Of a DNA stretch of 64,000 nt, positions 28,598 to 38,542 are shown in pieces. The DNA is taken from NCBI RefSeq assembly GCF_002358085.1, contig NZ_NTJD01000006.1, positions 124,001 to 188,000 on the forward strand. The letters are read 5' to 3'. The translations under genes and the position numbers were made by a program. Source of the DNA: Pseudothioclava arenosa (lineage in GTDB: Bacteria > Pseudomonadota > Alphaproteobacteria > Rhodobacterales > Rhodobacteraceae). Each line of letters begins with the position of its first letter. Within the stretch, counting starts at the first letter, position 1. The notes under the pieces are model-generated. The model did not search any database. It saw only the letters and a list, made by a program, of their open reading frames with translations, and had not been told where the DNA came from.

Positions 28598-29212
28598 ATG
28601 TCTCATCCCCGCCGCCTTCTTGATCGCCGTGCCTTCCTGGGCACCGCCGCCGCTTTGGGCGCTGGCACCGCTATGCCCGCCTTTTCGCAGGCGCTGACCA
28701 CGCCCGACGCGGGCCTTGAGCGGCACGAAGAGAATGCCAATACCAACATCCGCCGCAATATCTCGAGCTTCCGCGCACTGGACTGGCAGCCCTATTTCAG
28801 CAACCTGAAATATGGCGCGATCCTTGTCGATACGGTCTCGCGGGCGCTGCATTACTGGTCCGAGGATCAGTCGATCTATCGCCTGTTCCCGACCTCGGTG
28901 CCGGTCTCCGAGGAACTAACGCGGCGCGGGCGCACCGAGGTGATCCGCAAGGTCGAAGGCCCGACCTGGGCGCCGACTCCCTCGATGAAGCAGCGCAACC
29001 CCGACTGGCCGGATTTCGTGCCTGCAGGCCCCGATAACCCGCTGGGCACCCATGCGCTCTATCTGAGCTGGCAGTATTACCGCATCCACGGCACGCATGA
29101 CACGCGCAAGATCGGGCGCAAGTCGTCGAACGGTTGCATCGGGCTCTATAACGAGCACATCAAGGAATTGTTCGGCTATGCCAAGGTCGGCACGCAGGTG
29201 CTGCTGATCTGA
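28598..29212 (+). CDS. Tat-exported L,D-transpeptidase (YkuD)
   Basis: Second L,D-transpeptidase (204 aa), with a twin-arginine signal (DRRAFLGTAAALGAGTAMPA) rather than a lipobox. The catalytic region is HGTHDTRKIGRKSSNGCIGL, a textbook HxxN/SNGC YkuD signature with the nucleophilic Cys. Closely related to the erfK-type enzymes. The ATG at 28598 has GGAGAG upstream; an upstream in-frame ATG at 28529 would hide the Tat motif. A 162-bp gap upstream, shared with the divergent CAP gene, holds the promoters. Confidence 0.92.
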   Translation: MSHPRRLLDRRAFLGTAAALGAGTAMPAFSQALTTPDAGLERHEENANTNIRRNISSFRALDWQPYFSNLKYGAILVDTVSRALHYWSEDQSIYRLFPTSVPVSEELTRRGRTEVIRKVEGPTWAPTPSMKQRNPDWPDFVPAGPDNPLGTHALYLSWQYYRIHGTHDTRKIGRKSSNGCIGLYNEHIKELFGYAKVGTQVLLI

Positions 29213-29234
29213 CCGGCGCGCAGGATGGAATGAC

Positions 29235-29260
29235 AAAGGGGGGCCAGTGGCCCCCCTTTT
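29235..29260. terminator. Bidirectional terminator, L,D-transpeptidase/hemH
   Basis: Stem AAAGGGGGGCCA / TGGCCCCCCTTT with a one-base loop centre, T4 on the plus side, between convergent genes. Confidence 0.88.
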
Positions 29261-29279
29261 GCGTTTCGGCGCGGGCGGA

Positions 29280-30335
29280 TCAGGCGATCCAGCCCATCAG
29301 GTTTTCCTGCACCACTTCCATCAGCGCCGCGATATGCGCGTCGTCGTCATTGAGGCAGGGGATATAGGTGAAATTCTCGCCGCCCGCATGTTCGAACGCC
29401 TCGCAGATCTCGCCCTGGATTTCCTCGAGCGTCTCGATGCAATCGGCCGAGAACGCCGGCGAGATCACCGCGATGTTCTTTTTGCCCGCCTTGGCCAGCT
29501 CGGCCACATGCTCGACCGTGTAGGGGCGCAGCCATTCCTCGGTGCCGAAGACCGACTGGAAGGTCGTCTCGATCGAGCCCTCGGGCCAGCCGAGCCGTTC
29601 GCGCAGGAGCCGCGTCGTTTTCTGGCACTGACAATGGTAGGGGTCGCCCTCCATCAGGTAGCGCCGGGGCATGCCGTGATAGGACGCGACCAGCACATCG
29701 GGGCGGCTCTCGGGCGTGGGATAAACCCGCTCGACCGATTGCGCGAGCGCCTCGATATAGCTCGGGCGGTCAAAGTACTCCGCCGCCACGCGGGCCGCGG
29801 GCTGGCGTTTCTGCTTCATCAGCGCGCGGAAGAACTGATCGTTCGCCGTGGCCGAGGTTGCACCCGCATATTGCGGATAGAGCGGCACGAAGAGGATCTT
29901 TTCGCAGCCCTGCTGCACCATCCGATCGACCACATCGAAGGTCGAAGGATTGCCGTAGCGCATGCAGTATTCCACCACCACCTCGGCGCCGTAACGCGTG
30001 GCAACCGCCTCGCGCAGCTTCGCGACCTGTTGCTTGGTGATCGTCATCAGCGGGCTTTCATTCGCCTCGTTATTCCAGATCGTCTTGTAATTTGCGCCCG
30101 AGGTGAAGGGCCGCTTCGACAGGATGATGAGCTGCAACAGCGGCTGCCATTTCCACGCCGGATAGTCGATCACCCGCTTGTCCGAGAGGAACTCGTTCAG
30201 GTAACGGCGCATCGACCAGTAATCGGTCGCGTCCGGGGTTCCGAGGTTGGCCACCAGGACCCCGATCTTGGCCGGTTTCACCGGCGGGTGGTCGGCGGGG
30301 GCATGTTTCAGGCGCGGGTTCGCGTCTTTGGTCAT
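29280..30335 (-). CDS. hemH: Ferrochelatase
   Basis: Inserts ferrous iron into protoporphyrin IX, the last step of protoheme synthesis (351 aa, normal length). Family motifs seen: VLVANLGTPDATDYWSMRRY, the catalytic-His region ASYHGMPRRYLMEGDPY, TTFQSVFG.EEWLRPYT and the acidic ISPAFSADCIETLEEI. The start at 30335 is ATG. The gene is isolated, between a terminator and the divergent-side methyltransferase on the same strand 83 bp upstream. Confidence 0.96.
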   Translation of the reverse strand: MTKDANPRLKHAPADHPPVKPAKIGVLVANLGTPDATDYWSMRRYLNEFLSDKRVIDYPAWKWQPLLQLIILSKRPFTSGANYKTIWNNEANESPLMTITKQQVAKLREAVATRYGAEVVVEYCMRYGNPSTFDVVDRMVQQGCEKILFVPLYPQYAGATSATANDQFFRALMKQKRQPAARVAAEYFDRPSYIEALAQSVERVYPTPESRPDVLVASYHGMPRRYLMEGDPYHCQCQKTTRLLRERLGWPEGSIETTFQSVFGTEEWLRPYTVEHVAELAKAGKKNIAVISPAFSADCIETLEEIQGEICEAFEHAGGENFTYIPCLNDDDAHIAALMEVVQENLMGWIA

Positions 30336-30418
30336 TCTCGTCGTCCTGTCTTGGCTTTACGGCTTTTGCCCGACTTAAAGCGTTTTCGGCACGGGTCAAT
30401 GCGGCGATTGGGCAAACC

Positions 30419-31255
30419 CTAGCGGCCCGCCTTGTCACCCGTCTTGAATTCGGTGGCGCCCAGCGCCTCGGCCAGACGCGCCTGCGCAGAACCGGGGCGG
30501 AGCGGTTTCTGCTGGCTTTCATGCGGCTTCCAGCCGGTCAGCCAGACCATCTCGAAACTCGCGCGCACCCGGCCATCGGGCTCGGCAAAGGCCCGCGTAT
30601 ACCGCGCCATAGCCTCGGCAAAGACCGTGCGGCGCGTGGGGCGGCGCAGGCGCGAGGCCAGCGCATTCGCCTCGCCCATCCCGCGCAGATCGGCCAAAAG
30701 CCGCAGCGGGGTTTCATAGGTCACCTTGCGCATCACGCTGTCTGCCACCGGCAGTGCCAGCCCGGAGCGTTGCAACAAGGCGCCCAGATCGCGGATTTCG
30801 CCCATTGGCAGCACTCGGGGGCTCAGCCCGCCGGTCACCGAAACCTCGGCCTCGGCCAAGGCCGCACGCAGCTCGTTCAGGGTCTGACCGCCGAACATCA
30901 CGGCGATGAACAGCCCGTCTGGGCGCAGCGCGCGGGCCGATTGCACGATCTGCCCAACCGGATCATTCGCCCAATGCAGCCCCATCGCATGCACCACGAG
31001 GTCATGCGCGCCCGCTTCGAGGTCAAGCACCTCGCTTTCGGGCACCAGCTTGGCCGTGGGCAGGATTTTCTGCCACGGCGCGAAGAAAGGTGCGACGACG
31101 GCAGGTGCCGTAAAGGTTCTGTTAACCTCGTTGAGCCTCTCCTCAAGCTCCAGCGCCGCGTCCTCGTGCAGAAACAGCTCGGGGCCGCGGGCCATGGCGC
31201 GGGCCCGGTTGCGCATCAGCGCGCTCTGGTCGGTCAGGAGAGGTGGTGTTGTCAT
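30419..31255 (-). CDS. SAM-dependent methyltransferase, BioC/NDUFAF5-like
   Basis: Methyltransferase-domain protein (278 aa) of the family related to BioC and to human NDUFAF5 (complex I assembly). Visible: LFLHEDAALELEERLNEVNR near the N-terminus, HDLVVHAMGLHWANDPVGQ, LRPDGLFIAVMFGGQTLNEL and GLSPRVLPMGEIRDLGALLQ. The usual glycine-rich SAM motif is degenerate, as is common in this family. The role is unproven. The ATG at 31255 is shared in a CATG with the divergent comF start, so each gene's leader must lie inside the other gene. Confidence 0.82.
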   Translation of the reverse strand: MTTPPLLTDQSALMRNRARAMARGPELFLHEDAALELEERLNEVNRTFTAPAVVAPFFAPWQKILPTAKLVPESEVLDLEAGAHDLVVHAMGLHWANDPVGQIVQSARALRPDGLFIAVMFGGQTLNELRAALAEAEVSVTGGLSPRVLPMGEIRDLGALLQRSGLALPVADSVMRKVTYETPLRLLADLRGMGEANALASRLRRPTRRTVFAEAMARYTRAFAEPDGRVRASFEMVWLTGWKPHESQQKPLRPGSAQARLAEALGATEFKTGDKAGR

Positions 31256-32015
31256 GTCGGGGACGGAGATTAGTGCGGTTCGCAGGCGGATGCTAGCCGG
31301 GTTGGATGCGGCACTGCATCTGGTGTTTCCGCCGCGCTGCCTGTGCTGCGGCGAGGCGGTCGGCTCGGACCAGGGGCTGTGCGGCCCATGCTGGCGCGAT
31401 GCGGGCTTCATTCAGGGCGCCTGCTGCACGCGTTGCGGCACCCCCCTGCCGGGGCAATCCGACGAGGCGCTGTGTTGCGACGAATGTCTGGCCGATCCGC
31501 CGCCCTGGCGACAGGGCCGCGCCGCGCTGACCTATTCCGAGACCGGACGACGGCTGGTGCTACAGCTCAAGCATGGCGACCGGCTGGATCTCGTGCGCCC
31601 GCTGGCGGGCTGGATGGCGCGGGCCGGCGCGCCCCTGATCGGGCCCGACAGCATCCTCGCGCCGGTGCCGCTGCATCGGCTGCGCATGCTTAAGCGGCGT
31701 TACAACCAATCGGCGCTTTTGGCACAGGAAATCGCCCGCCAAACCGGCTCTATCTACGTTCCGGATCTTTTTCGGCGGGTTCGTGCCACCCCCTCGCAAG
31801 AAGGGCGCAGCCGCGAGGAACGGGCTGCCAACCTTTCCGGCGCAATCGGCATAACCAACGGAAAAGAAACCGTAATATCTGGTAGTAGGTTGATGATCAT
31901 CGACGATGTGATCACCTCGGGCGCAACTTTGCGGGCCGTTGCCGAGGCCGCAATTTCTGCAAATGCAGCCTGCGTCGATGTGCTGCTACTGGCGCGCGTT
32001 GCACGGAATACCTAA
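31254..32015 (+). CDS. comF: ComF family phosphoribosyltransferase-like protein
   Basis: ComF/GntX-type protein (253 aa). N-terminal zinc-finger-like cysteines (CLCCGEAV; CGPCW; CCTRCG; CCDEC) are followed by a PRTase fold with the PRPP loop MIIDDVITSGATL. The family is involved in DNA uptake in competent bacteria but has additional unknown roles. The ATG at 31254 has GGAGAGG upstream; an alternative ATG at 31290 lacks one. Head-to-head with the methyltransferase, followed after 36 bp by grxC. Confidence 0.9.
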   Translation: MSGTEISAVRRRMLAGLDAALHLVFPPRCLCCGEAVGSDQGLCGPCWRDAGFIQGACCTRCGTPLPGQSDEALCCDECLADPPPWRQGRAALTYSETGRRLVLQLKHGDRLDLVRPLAGWMARAGAPLIGPDSILAPVPLHRLRMLKRRYNQSALLAQEIARQTGSIYVPDLFRRVRATPSQEGRSREERAANLSGAIGITNGKETVISGSRLMIIDDVITSGATLRAVAEAAISANAACVDVLLLARVARNT

Positions 32016-32051
32016 ATCCCTATAGTCGAGCCGACTTCTTAGGGACTCCCA

Positions 32052-32309
32052 ATGAAACGCGTTGAAATCTACACCACCCGCACCTGCCCCTATTGCATCG
32101 CGGCCAAGCGTCTCCTTGATCAGAAGGGCGTGGCCTATGAAGAAACCGATGTGGGCGCCAACCCGATCCTCCGCCAGGAGATGATGCAGCGTGCAAACGG
32201 CCGCCGCACCGTGCCGCAGATCTTTGTCGACGGGCAGGGCATCGGTGGCTGCGACGACCTGCATGCGCTGGATCATCAGGGCAAGCTCGACCAGTTGCTC
32301 GCGAGCTGA
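32052..32309 (+). CDS. grxC: Glutaredoxin 3
   Basis: Small dithiol glutaredoxin (85 aa) reducing disulfides and mixed glutathione disulfides. Active site CPYC at residues 12-15; the cis-Pro motif TVPQIFVDG and glutathione-binding GGCDDL are present. It lies between comF and a nitrilase-type gene with gaps of 36 and 3 bp, consistent with one transcript. Confidence 0.96.
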   Translation: MKRVEIYTTRTCPYCIAAKRLLDQKGVAYEETDVGANPILRQEMMQRANGRRTVPQIFVDGQGIGGCDDLHALDHQGKLDQLLAS

Positions 32310-32312
32310 ACG

Positions 32313-33146
32313 GTGCTGCGCGCGGGGCTCATCCAGCTTTCGGTCAGTGATGACCCCGAAGCGAATCTGGGCGTCACCCGCGCGCTGATCCGAGAGGCGG
32401 CGGCGGACGGTGCCAAATTCATGCTGACGCCGGAATGCACCAACCTGCTGTCGTCCGACCGCGCGCATCAGCGGGCCGTGTTGCGCCCCGAGGCCGAGGA
32501 CATCACGCTTGCGGCGCTGCGGGCCGAGGCCGCCGATCTGCGGATCTGGCTGCTGATCGGCTCGCTCGCCCTGCAGGGCGAAAGCCCGGACGGACGGTTT
32601 TCGAACCGCTCCTTCATGATCGGCCCCGACGGACGGATCGTGGCGCGCTACAATAAGATTCACATGTTCGACGTGACCGTCTCCGAGGCGGAAAGCTACC
32701 GCGAATCAGATGGTTATCAACCCGGAACCCGGGCGGTTCTGGCCCAGACCGAGTTCGCACCGGTCGGCATGACGATCTGTTACGACCTGCGCTTTCCGCA
32801 CCTGTTTCGCGCGCTGGCCAAGGCGGGCGCCCGCATCCTGACGGTGCCGGCGGCCTTCAATGACACGACGGGCGCCGCGCATTGGGAAAGCCTGTTGCGC
32901 GCGCGGGCCATCGAGACGGGCTGTTTCGTTCTGGCCCCCGCACAAACCGGCGCGCATGCGGCCCATCAGGGCAAGCCGCGCCGCACGCATGGCCATTCGC
33001 TGGCGGTTGGACCCTGGGGCGAGGTTCTGGCCGATGGCGGAGACGAACCGGGCGTCATACTTGTCGATCTCGACCTTTCGGCGGTCGACAAGGCGCGGGC
33101 TCGTGTGCCATCCCTGTTCCACGACATTTCCTTCGACGCCCCATGA
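32313..33146 (+). CDS. Carbon-nitrogen hydrolase (nitrilase superfamily, Nit-like)
   Basis: Nitrilase-superfamily amidase (277 aa). The triad appears as Glu41 (LTPECTN), a Lys in RYNKIHMFD and the Cys in TICYDLRFP (near residue 149). The closest named family is Nit1/Nit2, which removes deaminated glutathione or acts as omega-amidase; position next to grxC fits a deaminated-glutathione amidase, but this is inference. GTG start at 32313, three bases after grxC. Its stop overlaps the ATG of the MarR gene. Confidence 0.9.
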   Translation: MLRAGLIQLSVSDDPEANLGVTRALIREAAADGAKFMLTPECTNLLSSDRAHQRAVLRPEAEDITLAALRAEAADLRIWLLIGSLALQGESPDGRFSNRSFMIGPDGRIVARYNKIHMFDVTVSEAESYRESDGYQPGTRAVLAQTEFAPVGMTICYDLRFPHLFRALAKAGARILTVPAAFNDTTGAAHWESLLRARAIETGCFVLAPAQTGAHAAHQGKPRRTHGHSLAVGPWGEVLADGGDEPGVILVDLDLSAVDKARARVPSLFHDISFDAP

Positions 33147-33583
33147 CCGACAGTTTCGACCCCCTTGCCGCCGCACTCTTTGCCGAAGTCTTCATGGCCG
33201 ACCAGCTTGCCCGCAACATGGTGAGCCGGGCGCTGCCGAAAGGCATGGAAATCTCGCATTTCTCGGTGCTTAACCACCTGGCGCATATCGGGGACGAGCG
33301 TACGCCGGCGCAGCTGGCCGCCACGTTCCACGTCACGCGCGGGGCGATGACCAACACACTCTCCAAGCTGGAATGGGCCGGGCATATCCATATCCGCCCC
33401 GACTGGGACGATGCGCGGCGCAAATGGGTGTCGATCTCGCCCGCGGGGAAAGCTGCGCGCGATGCGGCGCTTTCGGCCTTCATGCCGGTGATCGCGGATG
33501 TGGTGCGCGATATCGGCGCCGAGAAGGTGCGCGCGATGCTGCCCGTGCTGCGCGAGTTTCGGTCGCGGCTCGAAGACAGCTGA
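33143..33583 (+). CDS. MarR family transcriptional regulator
   Basis: Winged-helix DNA-binding protein (146 aa). Recognisable: FSVLNHLAHIGDERTPAQLA, the helix-turn-helix VTRGAMTNTLSKLEWAG and the wing IRPDWDDARRKWVSISPAGK. The ligand and targets are unknown. The ATG at 33143 overlaps the nitrilase stop (ATGA), so it may report on the redox/amidase genes it is cotranscribed with. It ends next to copy B of the intergenic repeat. Confidence 0.88.
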   Translation: MTDSFDPLAAALFAEVFMADQLARNMVSRALPKGMEISHFSVLNHLAHIGDERTPAQLAATFHVTRGAMTNTLSKLEWAGHIHIRPDWDDARRKWVSISPAGKAARDAALSAFMPVIADVVRDIGAEKVRAMLPVLREFRSRLEDS

Positions 33584-33587
33584 CGCG

Positions 33588-33647
33588 GAGGGGGCTCTGC
33601 CCCCCGTCCTGCGGACGTCCCCCGGAGTATTTTTGGCTCAGTGAAAA
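33588..33647 (+). repeat. Rhodobacteraceae-type intergenic repeat, copy B
   Basis: GGGGGCTCTGCCCCC hairpin, CCTGCGG, CCCCCGGAGTATTTTTGGC, GTGAAAA. Block order matches copy A at 14,881-14,940, again between convergent genes. Confidence 0.7.
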
Positions 33648-33661
33648 GGTGCCCGAAAACG

Positions 33662-33691
33662 CCAAAAGACCCCGCCGAGTGAACGGCGGGG
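33662..33691 (-). terminator. Terminator of ccrM
   Basis: Stem CCCCGCCG / CGGCGGGG (33670-33677 with 33684-33691) and loop of six; the minus strand continues TCTTTTGG, in the direction of ccrM. Confidence 0.78.
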
Positions 33692-33748
33692 CAAGGTTGC
33701 GCCTGCGGGCGGACCACAGGCACCGGCGGTAACTGAATAACGGGTGGC

Positions 33749-34951
<1,203 letters not shown>

Positions 34952-34953
<2 letters not shown>

Positions 34954-35584
34954 AACGGGTTACAGAAATGTCTTGGCACAAGATATTGTGGACGGGCTTG
35001 AACGAACGCCTATGAACGGGGGTCACCCCAAGATCTAGAAGCGCCGCGAGATGGTCCTTTGTCGGGTAGCCCGCGTTCCTCTCCCAGCCGTAACCGGGGT
35101 ACTGTTGCGCCAAATCCACCATCAGCAAATCACGCGCTTCCTTGGCCAGGATCGAGGCGGCCGCGATCGAGACCGAGCGTGCATCGCCCTTCACGATCGC
35201 CTCCGCCGAGAACGTCAGGTCGCGCGGAATCCGGTTGCCATCGACCAGAACGTGCTGCGGCACCTGCGTCAGCCCCGCCACTGCACGGCACATCGCCAGA
35301 TGCGCGGCCTGCAGGATGTTGATCGTGTCGATTTCCTCGACGCTGGCATGGGCCACGCACCAGTCGGAGGCCGCCTTGATCTCTTCGACCAGCGCGGCGC
35401 GGCGTTTCGCGCTGAGTTTCTTGGAATCGTTCAGGCCTTCGGGGATCGGGCCGGTGAACACCACCGCAGCGGCGGTGACCGGGCCGCACAGCGGACCACG
35501 GCCAACCTCATCGACGCCGGCGATACGGGCAAGGCCGCGCGCCTGCGCCGCCGCTTCAAAGGAAAAATCGGGTTTCTCAGCCAT
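34952..35584 (-). CDS. rnhB: Ribonuclease HII
   Basis: Cleaves RNA in RNA-DNA hybrids, removing misincorporated ribonucleotides (210 aa). The catalytic acid pair is in [14 protein letters not shown], with further acidic positions in VDGN and the motif [12 protein letters not shown]. The ATG at 35584 fits the family N-terminus ([18 protein letters not shown]); an upstream in-frame start at 35716 would overlap the neighbouring gene. GGGAG lies only one base before the ATG, so the exact start is slightly uncertain. Its stop overlaps the distal GANTC site of the ccrM leader. Confidence 0.94.
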
Positions 35585-35621
35585 GCTCCCGACATGCCGC
35601 GCCGGGCCACAATGCGCAATG

Positions 35622-35653
35622 AAAAAGGCGGAGGGGAACTGTCCCTCCGCCCC
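35622..35653 (-). terminator. Terminator of the 35,677-36,168 gene
   Basis: Stem GGCGGAGGG / CCCTCCGCC with a 7-nt loop; on the minus strand it is followed by TTTTT. Confidence 0.8.
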
Positions 35654-35676
35654 TGCCTCCGGGCTATACCCCCGTC

Positions 35677-36168
35677 TTAGCGACGGGTGACGCGGTAGCC
35701 CTCCTGCTCGAGACAATTGCGGCCGTAGACGGTGGTGCGGTCACCGTGACGGTCGCGGATATCAAAGCGGCACTCGCGCGGCAGGCGCAGTTCGACGCGG
35801 TTGCGGGCGATGCAGCGACCCGAAACGACCTCGCGCAGCTTGCCGCGGATGCGCACGTTCTCGACGCATTGCGCGGGGATCATGTAGCGGCGGTCGACGT
35901 GCGCGGGTTTGCGCCAGCGGTCATCACGATCATAGTCGCGGTCCCAGCGGCGATCGTCGTAGCGCGTGGCGGGCGGCGGGTCGCGGCGGTTGTCATTGGC
36001 GGAATCGACGATCGCCGCCAGCACGCCAAGACCGATCAGCGCGCCGAGCACTTGTTTGTCTTGCTTGCCCATCGCGGCGGCGGGCGAGGTGGTCGCAGCC
36101 AGTGCACCAAGCGCAATCGCAGCAGCGGCGAGCATCGAGGTGAAGGCCTTGAAGGAAATCCGGGTCAT
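35677..36168 (-). CDS. Secreted Arg/Asp-rich protein with four Cys, function unknown
   Basis: Unrecognised exported protein (163 aa). Signal peptide [20 protein letters not shown] up to about TTSPAAA-MG, then a hydrophobic glycine-rich segment ([15 protein letters not shown]), a strongly charged Arg/Asp stretch ([18 protein letters not shown]), and a C-terminal domain with four Cys ([27 protein letters not shown]). The Cys pattern suggests two disulfides in the periplasm. The ATG at 36168 gives the proper signal peptide and has AGGA upstream. Confidence 0.75.
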   Translation of the reverse strand: MTRISFKAFTSMLAAAAIALGALAATTSPAAAMGKQDKQVLGALIGLGVLAAIVDSANDNRRDPPPATRYDDRRWDRDYDRDDRWRKPAHVDRRYMIPAQCVENVRIRGKLREVVSGRCIARNRVELRLPRECRFDIRDRHGDRTTVYGRNCLEQEGYRVTRR

Positions 36169-36346
36169 TATCTTGGTCCTTTGCGTAGGGCGGGAACGTG
36201 GGCAGCGGCCCCCCGCGTTGACGATGACCCGACCTTGGCGCCACCCCCCTTCGCCACGCAATATCAGGGGTCTGTTATCCGATATCACGCCCGCTAACCC
36301 CGCTTTGCTATTGCATAACATCGGGCTTGGCCGCAGCCTCGGAGGC

Positions 36347-36628
36347 ATGAAACAGCTTCTTCTCATCCTTGCGCTTGCGCTGGCCGCACCGATGGCCGAG
36401 GCGGCCTGCTATGCCGATTACAAGGCCAAGCAGGACAACCCGCTGCGGCTTCATTACGGCGTGGCCGAGCTGCCCGATGCGGCCTGTTCGAAAAAGGCCG
36501 CCAAAGCCGCGCTTGCCCCTCGTCTTGAGCGTGGGGACTGGACGCTCCTGAACATCCTGTCCATCTTCGGGCCGGAAGGTCTGGAAGAAAGGAAGGCCAG
36601 TGCCGGACAATATTTCCTCCGTTACTGA
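36347..36628 (+). CDS. Small secreted protein, function unknown
   Basis: Hypothetical protein (93 aa). Clear signal peptide (MKQLLLILALALAAPMAEA-A), then a short domain with two Cys (ACYADYKAKQD, DAACSKKAAK) and a C-terminal Gly/Glu region. The ATG at 36347 follows GGAGG by one base. The last 29 bases overlap the GTG start of the following membrane winged-helix gene, so the two are translationally coupled and probably work together, perhaps as periplasmic partner and membrane sensor (inference). Confidence 0.7.
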   Translation: MKQLLLILALALAAPMAEAACYADYKAKQDNPLRLHYGVAELPDAACSKKAAKAALAPRLERGDWTLLNILSIFGPEGLEERKASAGQYFLRY

Positions 36629-37304
36629 GGGGCTGCGCGCGGGCAACCGTGCCGTGGTCTGGGGCATTGCCGCGATCACCGCCATCCTCGCGCTGGCGGC
36701 GGTGCTTTTGTTCGTGTCGCTGCCCGACGCGAATGCCTTCAACGCGCGGGTCGAGCGGATCTTCGTCGAGAATGACATGCTCACCAGCCCAAGCGAGATC
36801 CGCCTGCTCGAAGTGCTGGCGCAATCGGGCACGGCCTTTGCCGAGGTGCTCTCGTCCTACCGGATGATCATCTTCATCCTGCTGGTCTTCGCCGCCGCAC
36901 TTCTGGTCGCGGCGCTGGTGTTCCTGTTGCTGATCGTCGGCCTCAACCGCCGCATGACCGAGATTCGCCGTGCCGGGATCGAGGTGCAGAACCTGCGCGT
37001 GCTGCGCGGCGAAAACACCGTCGTGCTGAACGATATGGCCTTTACCCTGACCCCCGCCGCGATCGAGACGCTGGCGGTTCTGGCCGAGGCGCGGATGGAT
37101 GACGAATATCTCTCGGGGGCGCAGATCGAGGCGGTGATCTCGGGCAAGCCGGTCGCCGATTGCGACGAGGCGGCGGGGGCCACGCGGGTCAAGCGGCTGC
37201 GCGACGGGCTGGGCAATCAGCTCGTGGCCGAGCTCTTGGTGCGCAATGTCGCGCGCAAGGGCTACACGCTCTCGGTGCCACCCGAACGGCTGCGGGTCGA
37301 TTAA
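36600..37304 (+). CDS. Membrane protein with C-terminal winged-helix-like domain
   Basis: Predicted inner-membrane protein (234 aa). Two transmembrane helices (about residues 19-40 and 88-115) enclose a periplasmic loop; the cytoplasmic C-terminal half (~135-234) reads like an OmpR/PhoB-type winged helix (VLNDMAFTLTPAAIETLAVL, ATRVKRLRDGLGNQL, RNVARKGYTLSVP). The topology resembles ToxR/CadC inverted in order (TM first, wHTH last). GTG start at 36600 inside the preceding gene. A one-component membrane transcription regulator is a reasonable guess, not a certain call. Confidence 0.7.
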   Translation: MPDNISSVTEGLRAGNRAVVWGIAAITAILALAAVLLFVSLPDANAFNARVERIFVENDMLTSPSEIRLLEVLAQSGTAFAEVLSSYRMIIFILLVFAAALLVAALVFLLLIVGLNRRMTEIRRAGIEVQNLRVLRGENTVVLNDMAFTLTPAAIETLAVLAEARMDDEYLSGAQIEAVISGKPVADCDEAAGATRVKRLRDGLGNQLVAELLVRNVARKGYTLSVPPERLRVD

Positions 37305-37385
37305 GAAAATTTCACGGAGTTTTCCTTGCCCCCTCCCCCCTCGGGGCTTATACGGCGGCTTCCATATGCCGCTTGGGGGGGAGCC

Positions 37386-38480
37386 ATGATTCCGACGCCC
37401 TACTACCTGATCGACAAGGCGCGCTTGCTTGAAAACATGCGCAAGATCGAGCGCCTTCGCCAGCGTTCCGGCGCCAAGGCGCTTCTGGCCCTGAAATGTT
37501 TCGCCACCTGGTCCGCCTTCGACACGATGCGGGACTACATGGATGGCACGACCTCCAGCTCGCTGTTCGAGTTGCGGCTGGGGCGCGAGAAATTCGGCAA
37601 GGAAACGCACGCCTATTCGGTGGCCTGGTCCGATCGCGAGATCGACGAGGCGATTTCCTATGCCGACAAGATCATCTTCAACACCGTCGGTCAGCTGGAG
37701 CGGTTCGACACTCAATCCGCCGGCATTCAGCGCGGCCTGCGGCTGAACCCGCGGTTCTCGACCAGCGGCTTCGATCTGGCCGACCCGGCGCGGCCGTTCT
37801 CGCGGCTGGGCGAATGGGACGTGGCCAAGATCATGGGCGTGATCGACAAGATCACCGGCGTGATGATCCATTACAATTGCGAAAACCGCGATTTCGCGCT
37901 GTTCGACCAGCAACTGACCCGCATCGAGGACGAATTCGCCCCGGTGCTGGAAAAGCTGGATTGGGTCAGCCTTGGCGGCGGCATCCATTTCACCGGCGAA
38001 GGCTATCCGCTCGACGATCTGGCCGACCGGCTGCGCGCGTTTTCGGAACGGTTCGGCGTGCAGGTCTACCTTGAGCCGGGCGAGGCCTCGATCACCAATT
38101 CGACTACCCTTGAGGTCAGCGTTCTCGACATTCTCGACAACGGCAAACAACTGGCCATCGTCGACAGCTCGATCGAGGCGCATATGCTCGATTTGCTGAT
38201 CTACCGCGAAAATGCGAAACTGCCGCAAGAGGGCGAGCATGCCTATCAGATCTGCGGCAAGTCCTGCCTGGCTGGCGATATCTTTGGCGATGCACGCTTC
38301 CCCGCGCCGCTCAGCGTGGGTGACCGGATTTCCGTGCGCGATGCCGCCGGTTACACGATGGTCAAAAAGAACTGGTTCAATGGCGTGAACATGCCAGCCA
38401 TCGCCATCCGCGAGCTTGATGGAACCGAACGGCTCGTGCGCGAATTCACCTTCGAGGATTACCTGTCCTCGCTTTCGTGA
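37386..38480 (+). CDS. nspC: Carboxynorspermidine decarboxylase
   Basis: PLP fold-III decarboxylase (364 aa) of the alanine-racemase-like family that makes norspermidine or spermidine from the carboxy precursor. The PLP lysine is Lys37 (LLALKCFATWSAF). Other marks: TSSSLFELRLGREKFG, WVSLGGGIHFTGEGYP, YLEPGEASI and the active-site Cys region CGKSCLAGDIFGD. The ATG at 37386 has GGGGGAG upstream. Followed by the cognate synthase gene 62 bp downstream; the pair forms the alternative polyamine pathway common in Rhodobacteraceae and Vibrio. Confidence 0.95.
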   Translation: MIPTPYYLIDKARLLENMRKIERLRQRSGAKALLALKCFATWSAFDTMRDYMDGTTSSSLFELRLGREKFGKETHAYSVAWSDREIDEAISYADKIIFNTVGQLERFDTQSAGIQRGLRLNPRFSTSGFDLADPARPFSRLGEWDVAKIMGVIDKITGVMIHYNCENRDFALFDQQLTRIEDEFAPVLEKLDWVSLGGGIHFTGEGYPLDDLADRLRAFSERFGVQVYLEPGEASITNSTTLEVSVLDILDNGKQLAIVDSSIEAHMLDLLIYRENAKLPQEGEHAYQICGKSCLAGDIFGDARFPAPLSVGDRISVRDAAGYTMVKKNWFNGVNMPAIAIRELDGTERLVREFTFEDYLSSLS

Positions 38481-38542
38481 GGGGCGCGCCCCCTCTTGAA
38501 GGGGCCCAAGCCCCCTTCCTCTGTCAAAAGGAGACAGCCGAA

